Assembly: GCA_947374445.1 (NCBI GenBank)
Contig: CANCBY010000033.1
Span: forward strand, 1-17,779
DNA: 17,779 nt
Source of the DNA: Pseudobdellovibrionaceae bacterium
Lineage (GTDB): Bacteria > Bdellovibrionota > Bdellovibrionia > Bdellovibrionales > Bdellovibrionaceae
Reading direction: 5' to 3'
Shown: positions 6,799-14,158 of the stretch, piece by piece
How the letters are laid out: each line of letters opens with the position of its first letter
How positions within the stretch are numbered: the stretch's first letter is position 1
Made by a program: the position numbers and the translations under genes
Notes under the pieces: generated by a model
The model's input: only the letters and a program-made list of their open reading frames with translations
What the model was told of the DNA's origin: nothing
The model's database searches: none

Positions 6799-7545
6799 AT
6801 GCCACAAAGTTCATCTCATTCTTTTAAATCCGACATCATGAGGGACCTCAGATACTGCTTACTCCCAGGAAAGTATTGCGGCTTACAGCATCAATCAATC
6901 TATTCTGATCTATTCAAATTCTGGCAGCACCATTGGTCCAATGCATTTCTTGAAATTGGTGTTCCTTTTTCAATGACCAGCGATGAGTTCTGTCGGCATG
7001 AAGAGGTCACATGTTTAGTTTACAAAAATAGAATTGTTGCCTGTGCGCTCCTGGATTACTTTGATCTAGAAAGCACAGTGCACAAAGCGCAACATTACTT
7101 TCTAAATTACCCCGAAGATATCCTTAATAAAATTACAGCGCTTTCTGCAGGACATCCAGTATTGTCATTTGGATACCTAGCTGTTGCACCGGAGTTTCGA
7201 GGCAAGTTTAGATTGTCAGACATAATCTTAGGACTAGCTCTCGTGAGAATGAATGAGAGCGTTAGCTCCCTCATGATCTCATATACACGAAACACTAGAA
7301 AAACAAACGACCTCACCTATCGTCTTGGTGCAAAAGCTATTGTGCGGGGGCTAGAAATTAGAGGAGAACCATCAGATTTTGTTTACTTTACGGGCCCTGA
7401 TAACTCCACCCTTAAATCGCACGATAACTACTCTCAAATAAAAAGTCTTTGGCACGATAAGATTTTCATTCCATCAAATTCAAATGCGCAAACACCAATC
7501 AAAGGAAGGCCCTATGAACGAGATCAATTCGGACTTAGTTTTTAA
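6799..7545 (+). CDS. GNAT-fold acyltransferase, possibly N-acyl amino acid synthase-like
   Basis: A 248-residue cytoplasmic protein. Residues 123-150 match the GNAT acyl-CoA/acyl-ACP binding motif: SFGYLAVAPEFRGK followed by a helix. Residues about 170-181 (NDLTYRLGAKAI) match the later GNAT motif with the conserved Tyr. The long N-terminal part, rich in Trp, His and Phe (FKFWQHHW near 40-46), is larger than in small acetyltransferases and recalls the N-acyl amino acid/acyl-homoserine-lactone synthase branch, which uses acyl-ACP; that subfamily placement is tentative. It overlaps the next gene by 32 bases, so the two are translated together. ATG at 6799 has AAGG 11 bases upstream. No signal peptide. 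The substrate is unknown; the neighbour suggests a fatty-acyl or amino-acid-derived product. Confidence 0.65.
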   Translation: MPQSSSHSFKSDIMRDLRYCLLPGKYCGLQHQSIYSDLFKFWQHHWSNAFLEIGVPFSMTSDEFCRHEEVTCLVYKNRIVACALLDYFDLESTVHKAQHYFLNYPEDILNKITALSAGHPVLSFGYLAVAPEFRGKFRLSDIILGLALVRMNESVSSLMISYTRNTRKTNDLTYRLGAKAIVRGLEIRGEPSDFVYFTGPDNSTLKSHDNYSQIKSLWHDKIFIPSNSNAQTPIKGRPYERDQFGLSF

Positions 7546-8197
7546 AAAAATGCTTCGAGCAATTGATGAGATTGCCGATGAGGCTCAGAATTTTCTGTGG
7601 GAAGACGAAAAGCACTATGCCAACTGGCTCGCGCAAAGCTTTTTCTACGTCCAATGGACGACGAGACAACTTGCGCTGGCATCAGCACGAACAAAACCCA
7701 TAACTGAGGATAGCTTCCATTGGCGCCTTATTGAAGAAGCTAAAGAAGAAAAAAAGCACGAGCTTTTAGCCCTCAGTGATCTAAAAAGCCTTGGCTACAG
7801 CCCACAGCAATTTACAGAGCTTCCGCACACATCTTTTTTCTATCAGACACTCACATACCTTATAGAGAATGAGCATCCAATGGCAATACTAGGATATTCG
7901 TTAACTCTTGAAGGTTTTGCAGCAAAAAGGCTGCGAGAGATATATCCAAGAGTGATCGCACGGTACGGGGAAAAGGCCACCAGCTTTTTAAGACTTCACT
8001 GTGAGGTCGATGTTGATCATTTCGAAAATGCGTTGCCTCATTTAAATGCTTGCCCAGCAAACCTACTTCCACTCATTGCAAAAAGTATTGATCAATGCAG
8101 TTCGATTTACACTGGTATCCTGACCGATATTCATAAATTTGAGCAAAAGAAGTTTTTAGATCTGGCTTACGAGACTTCGGCACAAATTGAACTTTAA
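7514..8197 (+). CDS. heme-oxygenase-like di-iron oxidase (HDO superfamily)
   Basis: A 227-residue, almost wholly helical protein. It shows the metal-ligand pattern of heme-oxygenase-like iron enzymes (TENA/PqqC fold, UndA and SznF relatives): a Glu-rich helix EEAKEEKKHE (about 74-83, with His82), Glu133 in TLEGFA, and H-x3-D-x2-H at His162, Asp166 and His169. Members of this superfamily bind two irons and oxidise fatty acids, amino acids or related molecules with O2. The start at 7514 is preferred over an ATG at 7484, because GGAAGG lies five bases upstream and the result is 227 residues. It overlaps the acyltransferase by 32 bases, so both are made together. A shared role in making or modifying an acylated metabolite is inferred; the substrate cannot be read from the sequence. 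Confidence 0.78.
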   Translation: MNEINSDLVFKKMLRAIDEIADEAQNFLWEDEKHYANWLAQSFFYVQWTTRQLALASARTKPITEDSFHWRLIEEAKEEKKHELLALSDLKSLGYSPQQFTELPHTSFFYQTLTYLIENEHPMAILGYSLTLEGFAAKRLREIYPRVIARYGEKATSFLRLHCEVDVDHFENALPHLNACPANLLPLIAKSIDQCSSIYTGILTDIHKFEQKKFLDLAYETSAQIEL

Positions 8198-8210
8198 TAA
8201 TTTTTTAAAT

Positions 8211-8253
8211 TAAGCTGATGGCAATATTTTAGAAATCTATTGCCATCAGCTTA
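8211..8253. repeat. perfect 16-bp inverted repeat between converging genes
   Basis: TAAGCTGATGGCAATA (8211-8226) and TATTGCCATCAGCTTA (8238-8253) are exact reverse complements with an 11-base loop. It is the longest perfect stem in the window. It lies 14 bases past the oxidase stop and downstream of the truncated ATPase on the other strand, so it could end transcription from both sides. However, neither strand has a clear T-run directly after it. It could also be a short mobile inverted repeat. Confidence 0.6.
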
Positions 8254-8284
8254 GAGCTCTTAGCAGCTATGGAAATAGGGAGAG

Positions 8285-8452
8285 TCAAAGACCATCGTGA
8301 TCTCTCATCTCAGATTGAGGATGAGCGCGAAACTCGCCCTCGCCCGCCGGAACAAATGTCGCAAGCGCCTTAATGTGATACTTATACTTGGATAAATGGA
8401 GAGCTAAACAGCTGTCCTTGCCACCCGTCCAAAGCACAACAGCATTTTTCAT
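8285..8452 (-). pseudogene. truncated PP-loop ATPase (Dph6/MJ0570-like), start overlaps the MCP stop
   Basis: ATG at 8452 shares a base with the TGA of the chemoreceptor (TGATG). The frame encodes 55 residues and stops at 8285-8287. It begins MKNAVVLWTGGKDSCLALHL, a clear ATP pyrophosphatase PP-loop (SGGKDS type, here TGGKDS), and continues with LATFVPAGEGEFRAHP, as in diphthine-ammonia-ligase-like ATPases. The family is normally about 220 residues or more, so only the first quarter remains. The last ten residues (SEMRDHDGL) do not fit the family, and none of the other frames restores it. The 16-bp inverted repeat begins about 30 bases beyond the stop. The fragment should be inactive as an adenylating enzyme. 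Family match is good; the cause of truncation is not seen. Confidence 0.7.
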
Positions 8453-9900
8453 CACCTACCAACAACAGTTCTGATTCGACCCGTAATTTGAGATAAAGTC
8501 TCAGAATTCGTCATTAGCACATCTGAGGCCTCACCTGCATTTTTTGCTTCAACGGAATTACCCTGCATAAGACTATTGAGTTCATTCATAGCCTTATTGA
8601 TATTTGCAATTCCACTTGATTGCTCCTCTGTTGCCTGCGAGATGGACTGATTCATTTGACTCATATCTTTAATTTGCCCCACCACCTCAGTCAAAGACTT
8701 CGCCGTGGCACTAGCAATTGCCGATCCTACTTCAATTTTTGAAAGTGTTAAAATAATTAAATCTGCAATTTCTTTAGATGAAACTGAACTTTTTTGTGAC
8801 AATGTTCGAACAGCATCAGCAACAACCGCGAAGCCTCGCCCCTGCTCACCAGCTCGTGCAGCTTCAACAGCAGCATTTAAAGCCAAAAGATTTGTCTGAA
8901 AGGCAATATCATCAATCACCGAAACAATGTTTCGCATTTGCGTTGAGCTCGCTTCAATTTCACTGATAGCCGTCACAAGTTTTTTGATCTCATCAAAACT
9001 TTGAACAGCCTTATTCTCACAGTCAGCCGCCATCTTTTGAGCAGATGCCGATGTTTCAGAACTACGTTTTGCCATCGCCTCCAGCTCCTCCGTCGACGAC
9101 CCCGTACCCTGAATTAGAGATGCAGATTCTGCAATCGAGTGACCAATGCTATCACTCGATCTTTTAATTTTCTGACTGGTCTCTAGCAATGAGACACCAG
9201 CATCACCCAACAAATCCCCTGTTTCCACCAGTTCAAACATTGGTTTACGCATCAAAAATATCGATATGAAAATTGAGATTAAAATTGTAGAAGTAAACCC
9301 AAAAATCAAAGCTTGAAGAATACCAGCTGTTGCATTCTTTTTATAGGCCTCTAAAAAATTTGAATTATTTAAGCCAATATTAGATATGGTCTCTTTGAGA
9401 GCGGTGATCTGAGGAATAAATTCATCAGAGTGAACTACTGATGCCTTGGCCAAATCTTGCTTTTTTAGCTCCGCTTTTAGCTTATCAGCTGATGGCTTTA
9501 CCTTGGCCCAAGCATGCTCGGCCGAACCACGCAAGCTTATTGCAGCAGAAGGCAAACTGTATCCTCGGTACAAATCAAATGCGGAGTTCATTCGATCTAT
9601 TGCAGCATCAACATCAACAAGAAGATTCGTTACGCTATCAGCGCTGCCGTTCTCTGCTTGTGCCTGCCAAAAAATACGATCGATATTATTTATCTCAGCT
9701 GTCATTTCAATCCCAGTTGAAATTGCTGGTATCGTGTTTAAAACTAGTTGAGATAAATTATCATTTAGCTTTCTCACTTCAAAAAAGATATATATGTTAA
9801 GAGCACCCAGCAAAAGCAGTGGCACGAGTCCGACAGCAGCCACTCGGCCTGCAATACCTCTCCACTTTGGCATTTTAAACTTCATTATCTTTTTTGACAT
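8452..9900 (-). CDS. methyl-accepting chemotaxis protein
   Basis: A 482-residue chemoreceptor. TM1 is about residues 17-40 and TM2 about 193-217. The periplasmic part between them (about 150 residues) looks like a helical bundle, not a Cache fold. The cytoplasmic domain has the receptor tip, IAFQTNLLALNAAVEAARAG, followed by EQGRGFAVVADAVR (about 332-365), which binds CheA and CheW. I see no obvious HAMP domain after TM2, and the protein ends RTVVGR without a CheR/CheB tether pentapeptide. ATG at 9900 has AAGGGG a few bases upstream and is nine bases past the stop of the secreted Cache protein, so the two are co-transcribed. No che genes are in the window, so it must join an array encoded elsewhere. 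Its stop overlaps the start of a truncated ATPase. Confidence 0.92.
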   Translation of the reverse strand: MSKKIMKFKMPKWRGIAGRVAAVGLVPLLLLGALNIYIFFEVRKLNDNLSQLVLNTIPAISTGIEMTAEINNIDRIFWQAQAENGSADSVTNLLVDVDAAIDRMNSAFDLYRGYSLPSAAISLRGSAEHAWAKVKPSADKLKAELKKQDLAKASVVHSDEFIPQITALKETISNIGLNNSNFLEAYKKNATAGILQALIFGFTSTILISIFISIFLMRKPMFELVETGDLLGDAGVSLLETSQKIKRSSDSIGHSIAESASLIQGTGSSTEELEAMAKRSSETSASAQKMAADCENKAVQSFDEIKKLVTAISEIEASSTQMRNIVSVIDDIAFQTNLLALNAAVEAARAGEQGRGFAVVADAVRTLSQKSSVSSKEIADLIILTLSKIEVGSAIASATAKSLTEVVGQIKDMSQMNQSISQATEEQSSGIANINKAMNELNSLMQGNSVEAKNAGEASDVLMTNSETLSQITGRIRTVVGR

Positions 9901-9909
9901 AATTACCCC

Positions 9910-10410
9910 TTATTTAGGGTAGCCAACATAGTAAATACCTAAAGTCTCAGCTTTTGAGTTTTTAATCGGCTCATAGCAAGTATCATAGGGTTTTCCAAGA
10001 ATATCGACGACACCACAAAATGTTTCGCCTTTATTTATAGCTTCATAAGCCTTGTTCTTGGCTAGCACTGTGCCAATGGCTCTCGTGCCATCATCTTTGA
10101 GCACATTTGTACTGACCCGGACATAGTCATCACCGCTTTTGACGAAGATCGTTGCGTTGCCGCCATTTACTTTTTTTACTGCGTCCACAACTTCATAATT
10201 AAGATTCACTTTTTTGCTACCAAACATTAGAACAGGCACCGACTTATCTCCGACGGTAACCACTCCGTCAGTTTTAGGCTCTCCATATTTATTGAGCATT
10301 GTCTTAAGACTTTCCAAGGATTTCTTTGTGTCCTCAGCGCGCACACCTACCGACATAAACGCAACTGCAAAAGCTGCTAACGCTAAAGACTTGCTTAACT
10401 TAAACTTCAT
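9910..10410 (-). CDS. secreted stand-alone Cache-domain protein
   Basis: A 166-residue protein. Residues 1-24 form a Sec signal peptide (basic MKFKLSKS, hydrophobic core, VRA cleavage site before EDTKK); no lipobox and no later membrane helix, so it should be a soluble periplasmic or secreted protein. Residues about 68-166 match the Cache_3/Cache_2 sensor type: NATIFVKSGDDYVRVSTNV, DGTRAIGTVL, then GVVDILGKPYDTCYEPI and LGIYYVGY at the end. In most bacteria this domain is the extracellular part of a chemoreceptor; here it is alone, with the receptor encoded nine bases downstream. Cys132 and Cys145 could form a disulphide. GGAGGAATT gives a strong ribosome site. It probably binds a small ligand and presents it to the MCP; that link is inferred. 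Confidence 0.78.
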   Translation of the reverse strand: MKFKLSKSLALAAFAVAFMSVGVRAEDTKKSLESLKTMLNKYGEPKTDGVVTVGDKSVPVLMFGSKKVNLNYEVVDAVKKVNGGNATIFVKSGDDYVRVSTNVLKDDGTRAIGTVLAKNKAYEAINKGETFCGVVDILGKPYDTCYEPIKNSKAETLGIYYVGYPK

Positions 10411-10509
10411 AATTCCTCCGTGGTTCTAACTCTGGCTTTAATTTGGCTCAATTTAATTGCTCTTTAACATCGGAGAACTATCGAAAACTCTCAAGTTAAG
10501 ATCTCGTGA

Positions 10510-10562
10510 AGTACATATTTTTTTGTTATCATTATGGACCATTACTATTTCAAATATGTACT
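10510..10562. promoter_or_regulatory. paired inverted arms 42 bp apart in the divergent promoter region
   Basis: AGTACATATTT (10510-10520) and AAATATGTACT (10552-10562) are exact 11-bp reverse complements, their starts 42 bases apart, close to four helical turns. The right arm touches the FliA -35 box, and the pair lies between the Cache/MCP operon and the regulator operon. A dimeric regulator binding both arms could control both directions; the PAS-winged-helix protein next door is the natural candidate. Confidence 0.45.
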
Positions 10563-10588
10563 AAATGTTGGCAAAAACTTGCCGATAA
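10562..10588 (+). promoter_or_regulatory. perfect sigma-28 (FliA) promoter
   Basis: TAAA (10562-10565), 15 bases, then GCCGATAA (10581-10588): every position of the enterobacterial FliA core TAAA-N15-GCCGATAA. It points to the regulator at 10665, giving a leader of about 70 bases. A chance match of 12 fixed positions at the correct spacing in a 250-bp intergenic region is very unlikely. It ties the downstream operon to flagellar or motile-stage expression. Confidence 0.8.
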
Positions 10589-10664
10589 GCCTACTGACTC
10601 TTTTATAGACAGGAGATCAAGACAGCACAGACCTTAGCCTTGTGTTGAAAAAGAAAGGCTCTGC

Positions 10665-11447
10665 ATGAAACAACTAGAGCGAACTGAAGTAACAAAAAGA
10701 GATAGCTCACCGGTGCGAGCCTGCCTACAGCTCCCGTCCTATAGTTTAATGGAAGCGATGGAAGCCGGTGTATGGATTGTATCCCTAAGCGGAATCACAG
10801 AATACATCAATTCTAGCCTGTGCAGAATAGTCGGATACTCCCCTCATGAAATGGTGGGACGCCCTTTATTTGATTTTATTGATCGGGAAAATATGGCTCG
10901 AGTTCAAGGCAACATCAAAAAAAGAAGTGATGGCCAATCAGAATCATACACGATGTCTATGACCAGAAAAGATCGGACAACCATTCATGTTGTAGTTGCT
11001 GCAAATCCACTTTTCGACTCAAAGGGATCAATCATCGGAGCTATGGCTCTGATCACGGAATACAAAACAACAGGATATGAAGTAACCCCAATAAAGCCAA
11101 AACTTAAATGTGCCAATCTAAGACTTCATCCAGAAAGTATCGAACTTTCAATAGATGAAAAAAAGGAACAGCTCTCTGTGTTTTTATTTAAGCTCCTCAG
11201 CTACTTCATACAACACAATGACCGAGTTATTTCAAGAGATGAGCTCATCCAAAATATTTGGAAAAATGAAGTCGTAACTGATCGGGTCATTGACTCCCAA
11301 ATTGTTATATTAAGAAAAAAATTACTTAATTTCAACGGAGTACTCAAAACTGTCTATGGTCTTGGCTACATTTTAAAGTCTGAAGAGACTAATCCTACAG
11401 CGATTGCAAAGAATAAAACAAAACTCGGAAAAGGCCGAAAAAAATGA
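10665..11447 (+). CDS. PAS-winged-helix transcriptional regulator
   Basis: A 260-residue cytoplasmic protein. The PAS domain is about 28-133 (AMEAGVWIVSLSGITEYINS, ALITEY at its end). The C-terminal OmpR/PhoB-type winged helix is about 148-238: RDELIQNIW, recognition-helix region DRVIDSQIVILRKKL, and the closing hairpin LKTVYGLGYIL. A lysine-rich tail follows. Unlike OmpR-type response regulators there is no receiver domain; a PAS domain takes its place, so it would respond to a ligand or redox state directly, not to phosphorylation. It heads the operon; GAAAGG precedes the ATG at 10665 and the last codon overlaps the peroxidase start (ATGA). The perfect FliA promoter and the 11-bp inverted arms lie upstream. 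It likely regulates its own operon and perhaps the divergent Cache/MCP genes. Confidence 0.85.
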   Translation: MKQLERTEVTKRDSSPVRACLQLPSYSLMEAMEAGVWIVSLSGITEYINSSLCRIVGYSPHEMVGRPLFDFIDRENMARVQGNIKKRSDGQSESYTMSMTRKDRTTIHVVVAANPLFDSKGSIIGAMALITEYKTTGYEVTPIKPKLKCANLRLHPESIELSIDEKKEQLSVFLFKLLSYFIQHNDRVISRDELIQNIWKNEVVTDRVIDSQIVILRKKLLNFNGVLKTVYGLGYILKSEETNPTAIAKNKTKLGKGRKK

Positions 11448-12496
11448 ATAGCTCATTTTGGCACTGCAATTCTAGACAAAAAAAATTTTCTCAAAAGTCT
11501 ACTCGAAGGCTACCTATTATTTTAGCTGCTATTGCTTTGTCATTTTATACTTCTCTTGTTACAGCAGAAGCCAAAGCCCCCTCTGAACCGATACTCCCTT
11601 TGCCTGAAGTAAAAAATGCTCAATTTGATGAAAAAGCACTTTTAGGCGGAGCGATCTTTCAAGATCGTCGTTTGTCTAAAGACAACACAATCTCATGTTC
11701 TTCATGTCATAACCTCCAAAGCAGTGGTGCCGATAGCAAAGAGAGATCTGTGGGGGTCGGAGGAGTGCTCGGAGACATTAATGCCCCAACTGTTTTTAAT
11801 AGCGGATTTAATTTCAGACAATTCTGGAACGGACGAGCCAAAACCCTGGAAGAACAGATCGACGGCCCCATCCAACACCCAAAAGAAATGGGCACCACCT
11901 GGGAAAAGGTTATTGAAAAACTGAAAGAAGATAAAACGCTCGTCGCCCGCTTCAATAAAAATTATAAAGACGGCCTCAGTAAAGAGAACATCAAAGATTC
12001 AATCGCTGCCTTTGAAAGAGCTCTTGTGACATCCAATGCTCGTTTTGATCTCTATCTCAAGGGTGACACAAAAGCGCTGACGGAAACCGAAAAGTCAGGG
12101 TATTTACGATTTAAGTCTTATGGCTGCATCGCCTGTCACCAAGGCATGAATGTGGGCGGCAATATGTTTCAAACCATGGGCGTCATGGGAAACTACTTCA
12201 AAGACAGAGGCACTGAAATCACGGAAGCAGATCTTGGGCGCTTCTCTATCACTAAAGACGAGCTGGATAAACATCTCTTCAGGGTTCCAAGCTTGAGAAA
12301 CGTAGCTCTCACTGCCCCCTATTTTCATGACGGCTCCGCGAAAAGCCTCGAACAGGCCATTGGAGTCATGGCTAAGTATCAATTAGGTCGTAAGCTATCA
12401 AAAGATGAAGTTAGCTCCATTGTAGCTTTTTTAAAAACCTTGACCGGTGAGAAGCCTCCAATCATTGAGCGCGTAATGAAGGCGGTTTCACCATGA
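11444..12496 (+). CDS. di-heme cytochrome c peroxidase (CcpA/MauG family)
   Basis: A 350-residue exported peroxidase. Residues about 22-44 form a signal peptide core (RRLPIILAAIALSFYTSL, ending TAEA) after an unusually long polar N-terminus. There are two c-heme sites: CSSCH at 85-89 and CIACH at 228-232. Family landmarks are GVGGVLGDINAPTVFNSGFN (about 104-123), FWNGRAKTLEEQ and APYFHDGSAKSLEQAI (about 291-306). The family reduces H2O2 in the periplasm with electrons from small cytochromes or quinol-linked carriers. Met residues 246 and 249 are candidates for the distal ligand of the high-potential heme. It overlaps the regulator upstream and the kinase downstream by ATGA junctions, so the three are translationally coupled; finding this enzyme inside a signalling operon is unusual. 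It may detoxify peroxide, or generate a redox cue for its neighbours. Confidence 0.9.
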   Translation: MNSSFWHCNSRQKKFSQKSTRRLPIILAAIALSFYTSLVTAEAKAPSEPILPLPEVKNAQFDEKALLGGAIFQDRRLSKDNTISCSSCHNLQSSGADSKERSVGVGGVLGDINAPTVFNSGFNFRQFWNGRAKTLEEQIDGPIQHPKEMGTTWEKVIEKLKEDKTLVARFNKNYKDGLSKENIKDSIAAFERALVTSNARFDLYLKGDTKALTETEKSGYLRFKSYGCIACHQGMNVGGNMFQTMGVMGNYFKDRGTEITEADLGRFSITKDELDKHLFRVPSLRNVALTAPYFHDGSAKSLEQAIGVMAKYQLGRKLSKDEVSSIVAFLKTLTGEKPPIIERVMKAVSP

Positions 12497-14157
12497 AACG
12501 CTACATCCTTCTTTCTATTTCTGGTTTTGTAGCTTTCGGATTTTTAATTTTTTTATATCAACACAGTTACAGCCAGCTTTCTGACCGTCACAATGATGTC
12601 CTTAAACTTTTTTTGATGGCTAAGCAGGTCGAGGCGACCCTGGAAAAAGATCTTCTTAAATCCAGAAATTTTTTGCTTATGACGTATGATCCAATTGTAG
12701 ATAACGAAAAAGAAGTTGAGCTTGTATGCACCGATCTACATCGCAGCGAAACCTCTCTCTATCAGCTTCTTAATGTGACCTTGGATCACGCAATTGACGG
12801 CTATTGCTCAGCCATTGACGAAAAAATGAGAAAAGTTGAACGTTTCAAATCGCTCAATGCTATCTTAAGAAACTCTATCTATTTCGTGCAAAAGATCGCA
12901 GCTGAAAAATCCGATGTGAATATTTTGAGAAGTCCAACAACTCTAACTGCAACCCTCAAAGACCAAATTATAAACCTGAGTCTAGCGTATGCTTTGATTT
13001 CTACGCCTGAAGCAAAATCAAAACTGGAAGCGCTACTAAAACGAGAATCTACCCTTGGTAAATCACAACAAGACTCTAACGAAGTCGCTGTTGCAGCAAT
13101 GCATGCATCACGAATCCTCGAGACCAAGGAACGCCTCGATGAACTGACAAAGGACATCGTGAATTCAAATTCGAGTCAATTGCTGGAGGACATCAGAAAA
13201 AGTTATTTTCAAAGCTATAGCAAAGCAGAAAGCAGCGCTAATACTTACCGACAGCTTCTTTTTGGTGCCTGCACTCTATTCTTACTTTTCATTTTATATA
13301 ATATCATTTTACTCTGGCGAGCAGCAAAAAGCCTCACCGACGCAAATGCAAACCTTGAGGACAAAGTACGAGACCGCACAAGAGAACTTGAAAAATCTCA
13401 AGAAACGATTATTCAACAGCAGCAGGCCCTTATCTCTTCGGCTAAAATGTCTTCATTGGGTGAAATGGCAGGTGGAGTTGCTCACGAAATCAACACCCCA
13501 CTTGCCGTTATTAGCCTTCGTGTAGACCAACTTGAAGAGTGTCTTGCCGATGGCTCAATCAAAGAACTTGATATCGCTAAAATACTTGCGGCAATTAGAA
13601 AAACAACTGATAGAATCGGCAAAATCGTAAGTGGACTTCGTTTTTTCGCCAGAGACGGAAAGATCGCGCCAGCACAGATCGCCTCACTTAAAAACATCAT
13701 CGAAGACACTCTCAGTTTTTGTAATGAGAGATTTACGCTGCATGGGGTTCAGCTAGAAATCAAAAACTCGTTGCCTGGAGACTTAAGTCTTGAGTGTCGG
13801 GCTGTTGAAATTTCCCAAGTTATCTTAAATCTTCTCAACAATTCTTATGATGCAATTTCTGAGCTTAAAAATAAATGGATTCACATCGAAATTGCGGATC
13901 GACACCCGTTTTGGGAGATTTGCATTGTCGATAGTGGCCATGGAATACCCAAAGATGTTCAAGATAAAATGATGCAACCATTTTATACAACAAAAGAAAT
14001 TGGAAAAGGAACTGGTCTTGGCCTCAGCATATCAAAAGGGATCATCGAATCCCATCAAGGAAAAATGTTCTACGACTCATTACGCTCTAATACGTGTTTT
14101 ACAATACTACTGCCCAAAGCTCAAGAGCCGAATTCTTCACCAAAGGAAGTGGCATAA
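12493..14157 (+). CDS. membrane histidine kinase with helical DAHL-type sensor domain
   Basis: A 554-residue kinase. TM1 (about 5-22) and TM2 (about 255-277) frame a periplasmic region of about 230 residues that is almost all helix and carries LLKSRNFLLMTYDPIVD, the signature style of DAHL (double all-helical ligand-binding) sensors. A coiled coil (about 280-318) leads to HisKA with His331 in GGVAHEINTPLA. HATPase_c has Asn450, Asp480 of DSGHGI and GKGTGLGLS. The ATG at 12493 overlaps the peroxidase stop (ATGA) with AAGG 10 bases upstream. One base separates its stop from the receiver gene, so that protein is its likely partner. Because both sensor and peroxidase are periplasmic, the sensor might monitor something the peroxidase changes; the DAHL ligand is not known. 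Confidence 0.9.
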   Translation: MKRYILLSISGFVAFGFLIFLYQHSYSQLSDRHNDVLKLFLMAKQVEATLEKDLLKSRNFLLMTYDPIVDNEKEVELVCTDLHRSETSLYQLLNVTLDHAIDGYCSAIDEKMRKVERFKSLNAILRNSIYFVQKIAAEKSDVNILRSPTTLTATLKDQIINLSLAYALISTPEAKSKLEALLKRESTLGKSQQDSNEVAVAAMHASRILETKERLDELTKDIVNSNSSQLLEDIRKSYFQSYSKAESSANTYRQLLFGACTLFLLFILYNIILLWRAAKSLTDANANLEDKVRDRTRELEKSQETIIQQQQALISSAKMSSLGEMAGGVAHEINTPLAVISLRVDQLEECLADGSIKELDIAKILAAIRKTTDRIGKIVSGLRFFARDGKIAPAQIASLKNIIEDTLSFCNERFTLHGVQLEIKNSLPGDLSLECRAVEISQVILNLLNNSYDAISELKNKWIHIEIADRHPFWEICIVDSGHGIPKDVQDKMMQPFYTTKEIGKGTGLGLSISKGIIESHQGKMFYDSLRSNTCFTILLPKAQEPNSSPKEVA

Positions 14158-14158
14158 T

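Noticed and set aside
7484..7513. Upstream ATG for the di-iron oxidase adding ten residues
   Set aside because: The ATG at 7514 has GGAAGG at the right distance and gives a normal start; the extra residues are basic and translated from the ribosome-site region itself.
11710..11736. FliA-like sequence TAAC-N15-GCCGATAG inside the peroxidase gene
   Set aside because: It lies in the middle of conserved coding sequence just after the first heme motif, where the codons are constrained by the protein. No gene start follows closely, so chance is the simpler explanation.
14000..14158. Longer N-terminus for the receiver protein beginning inside the upstream kinase
   Set aside because: The extra 53 residues would overlap the conserved ATPase end of the kinase in another frame. 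A well-placed ribosome site and ATG at 14159 give a normal-length receiver.
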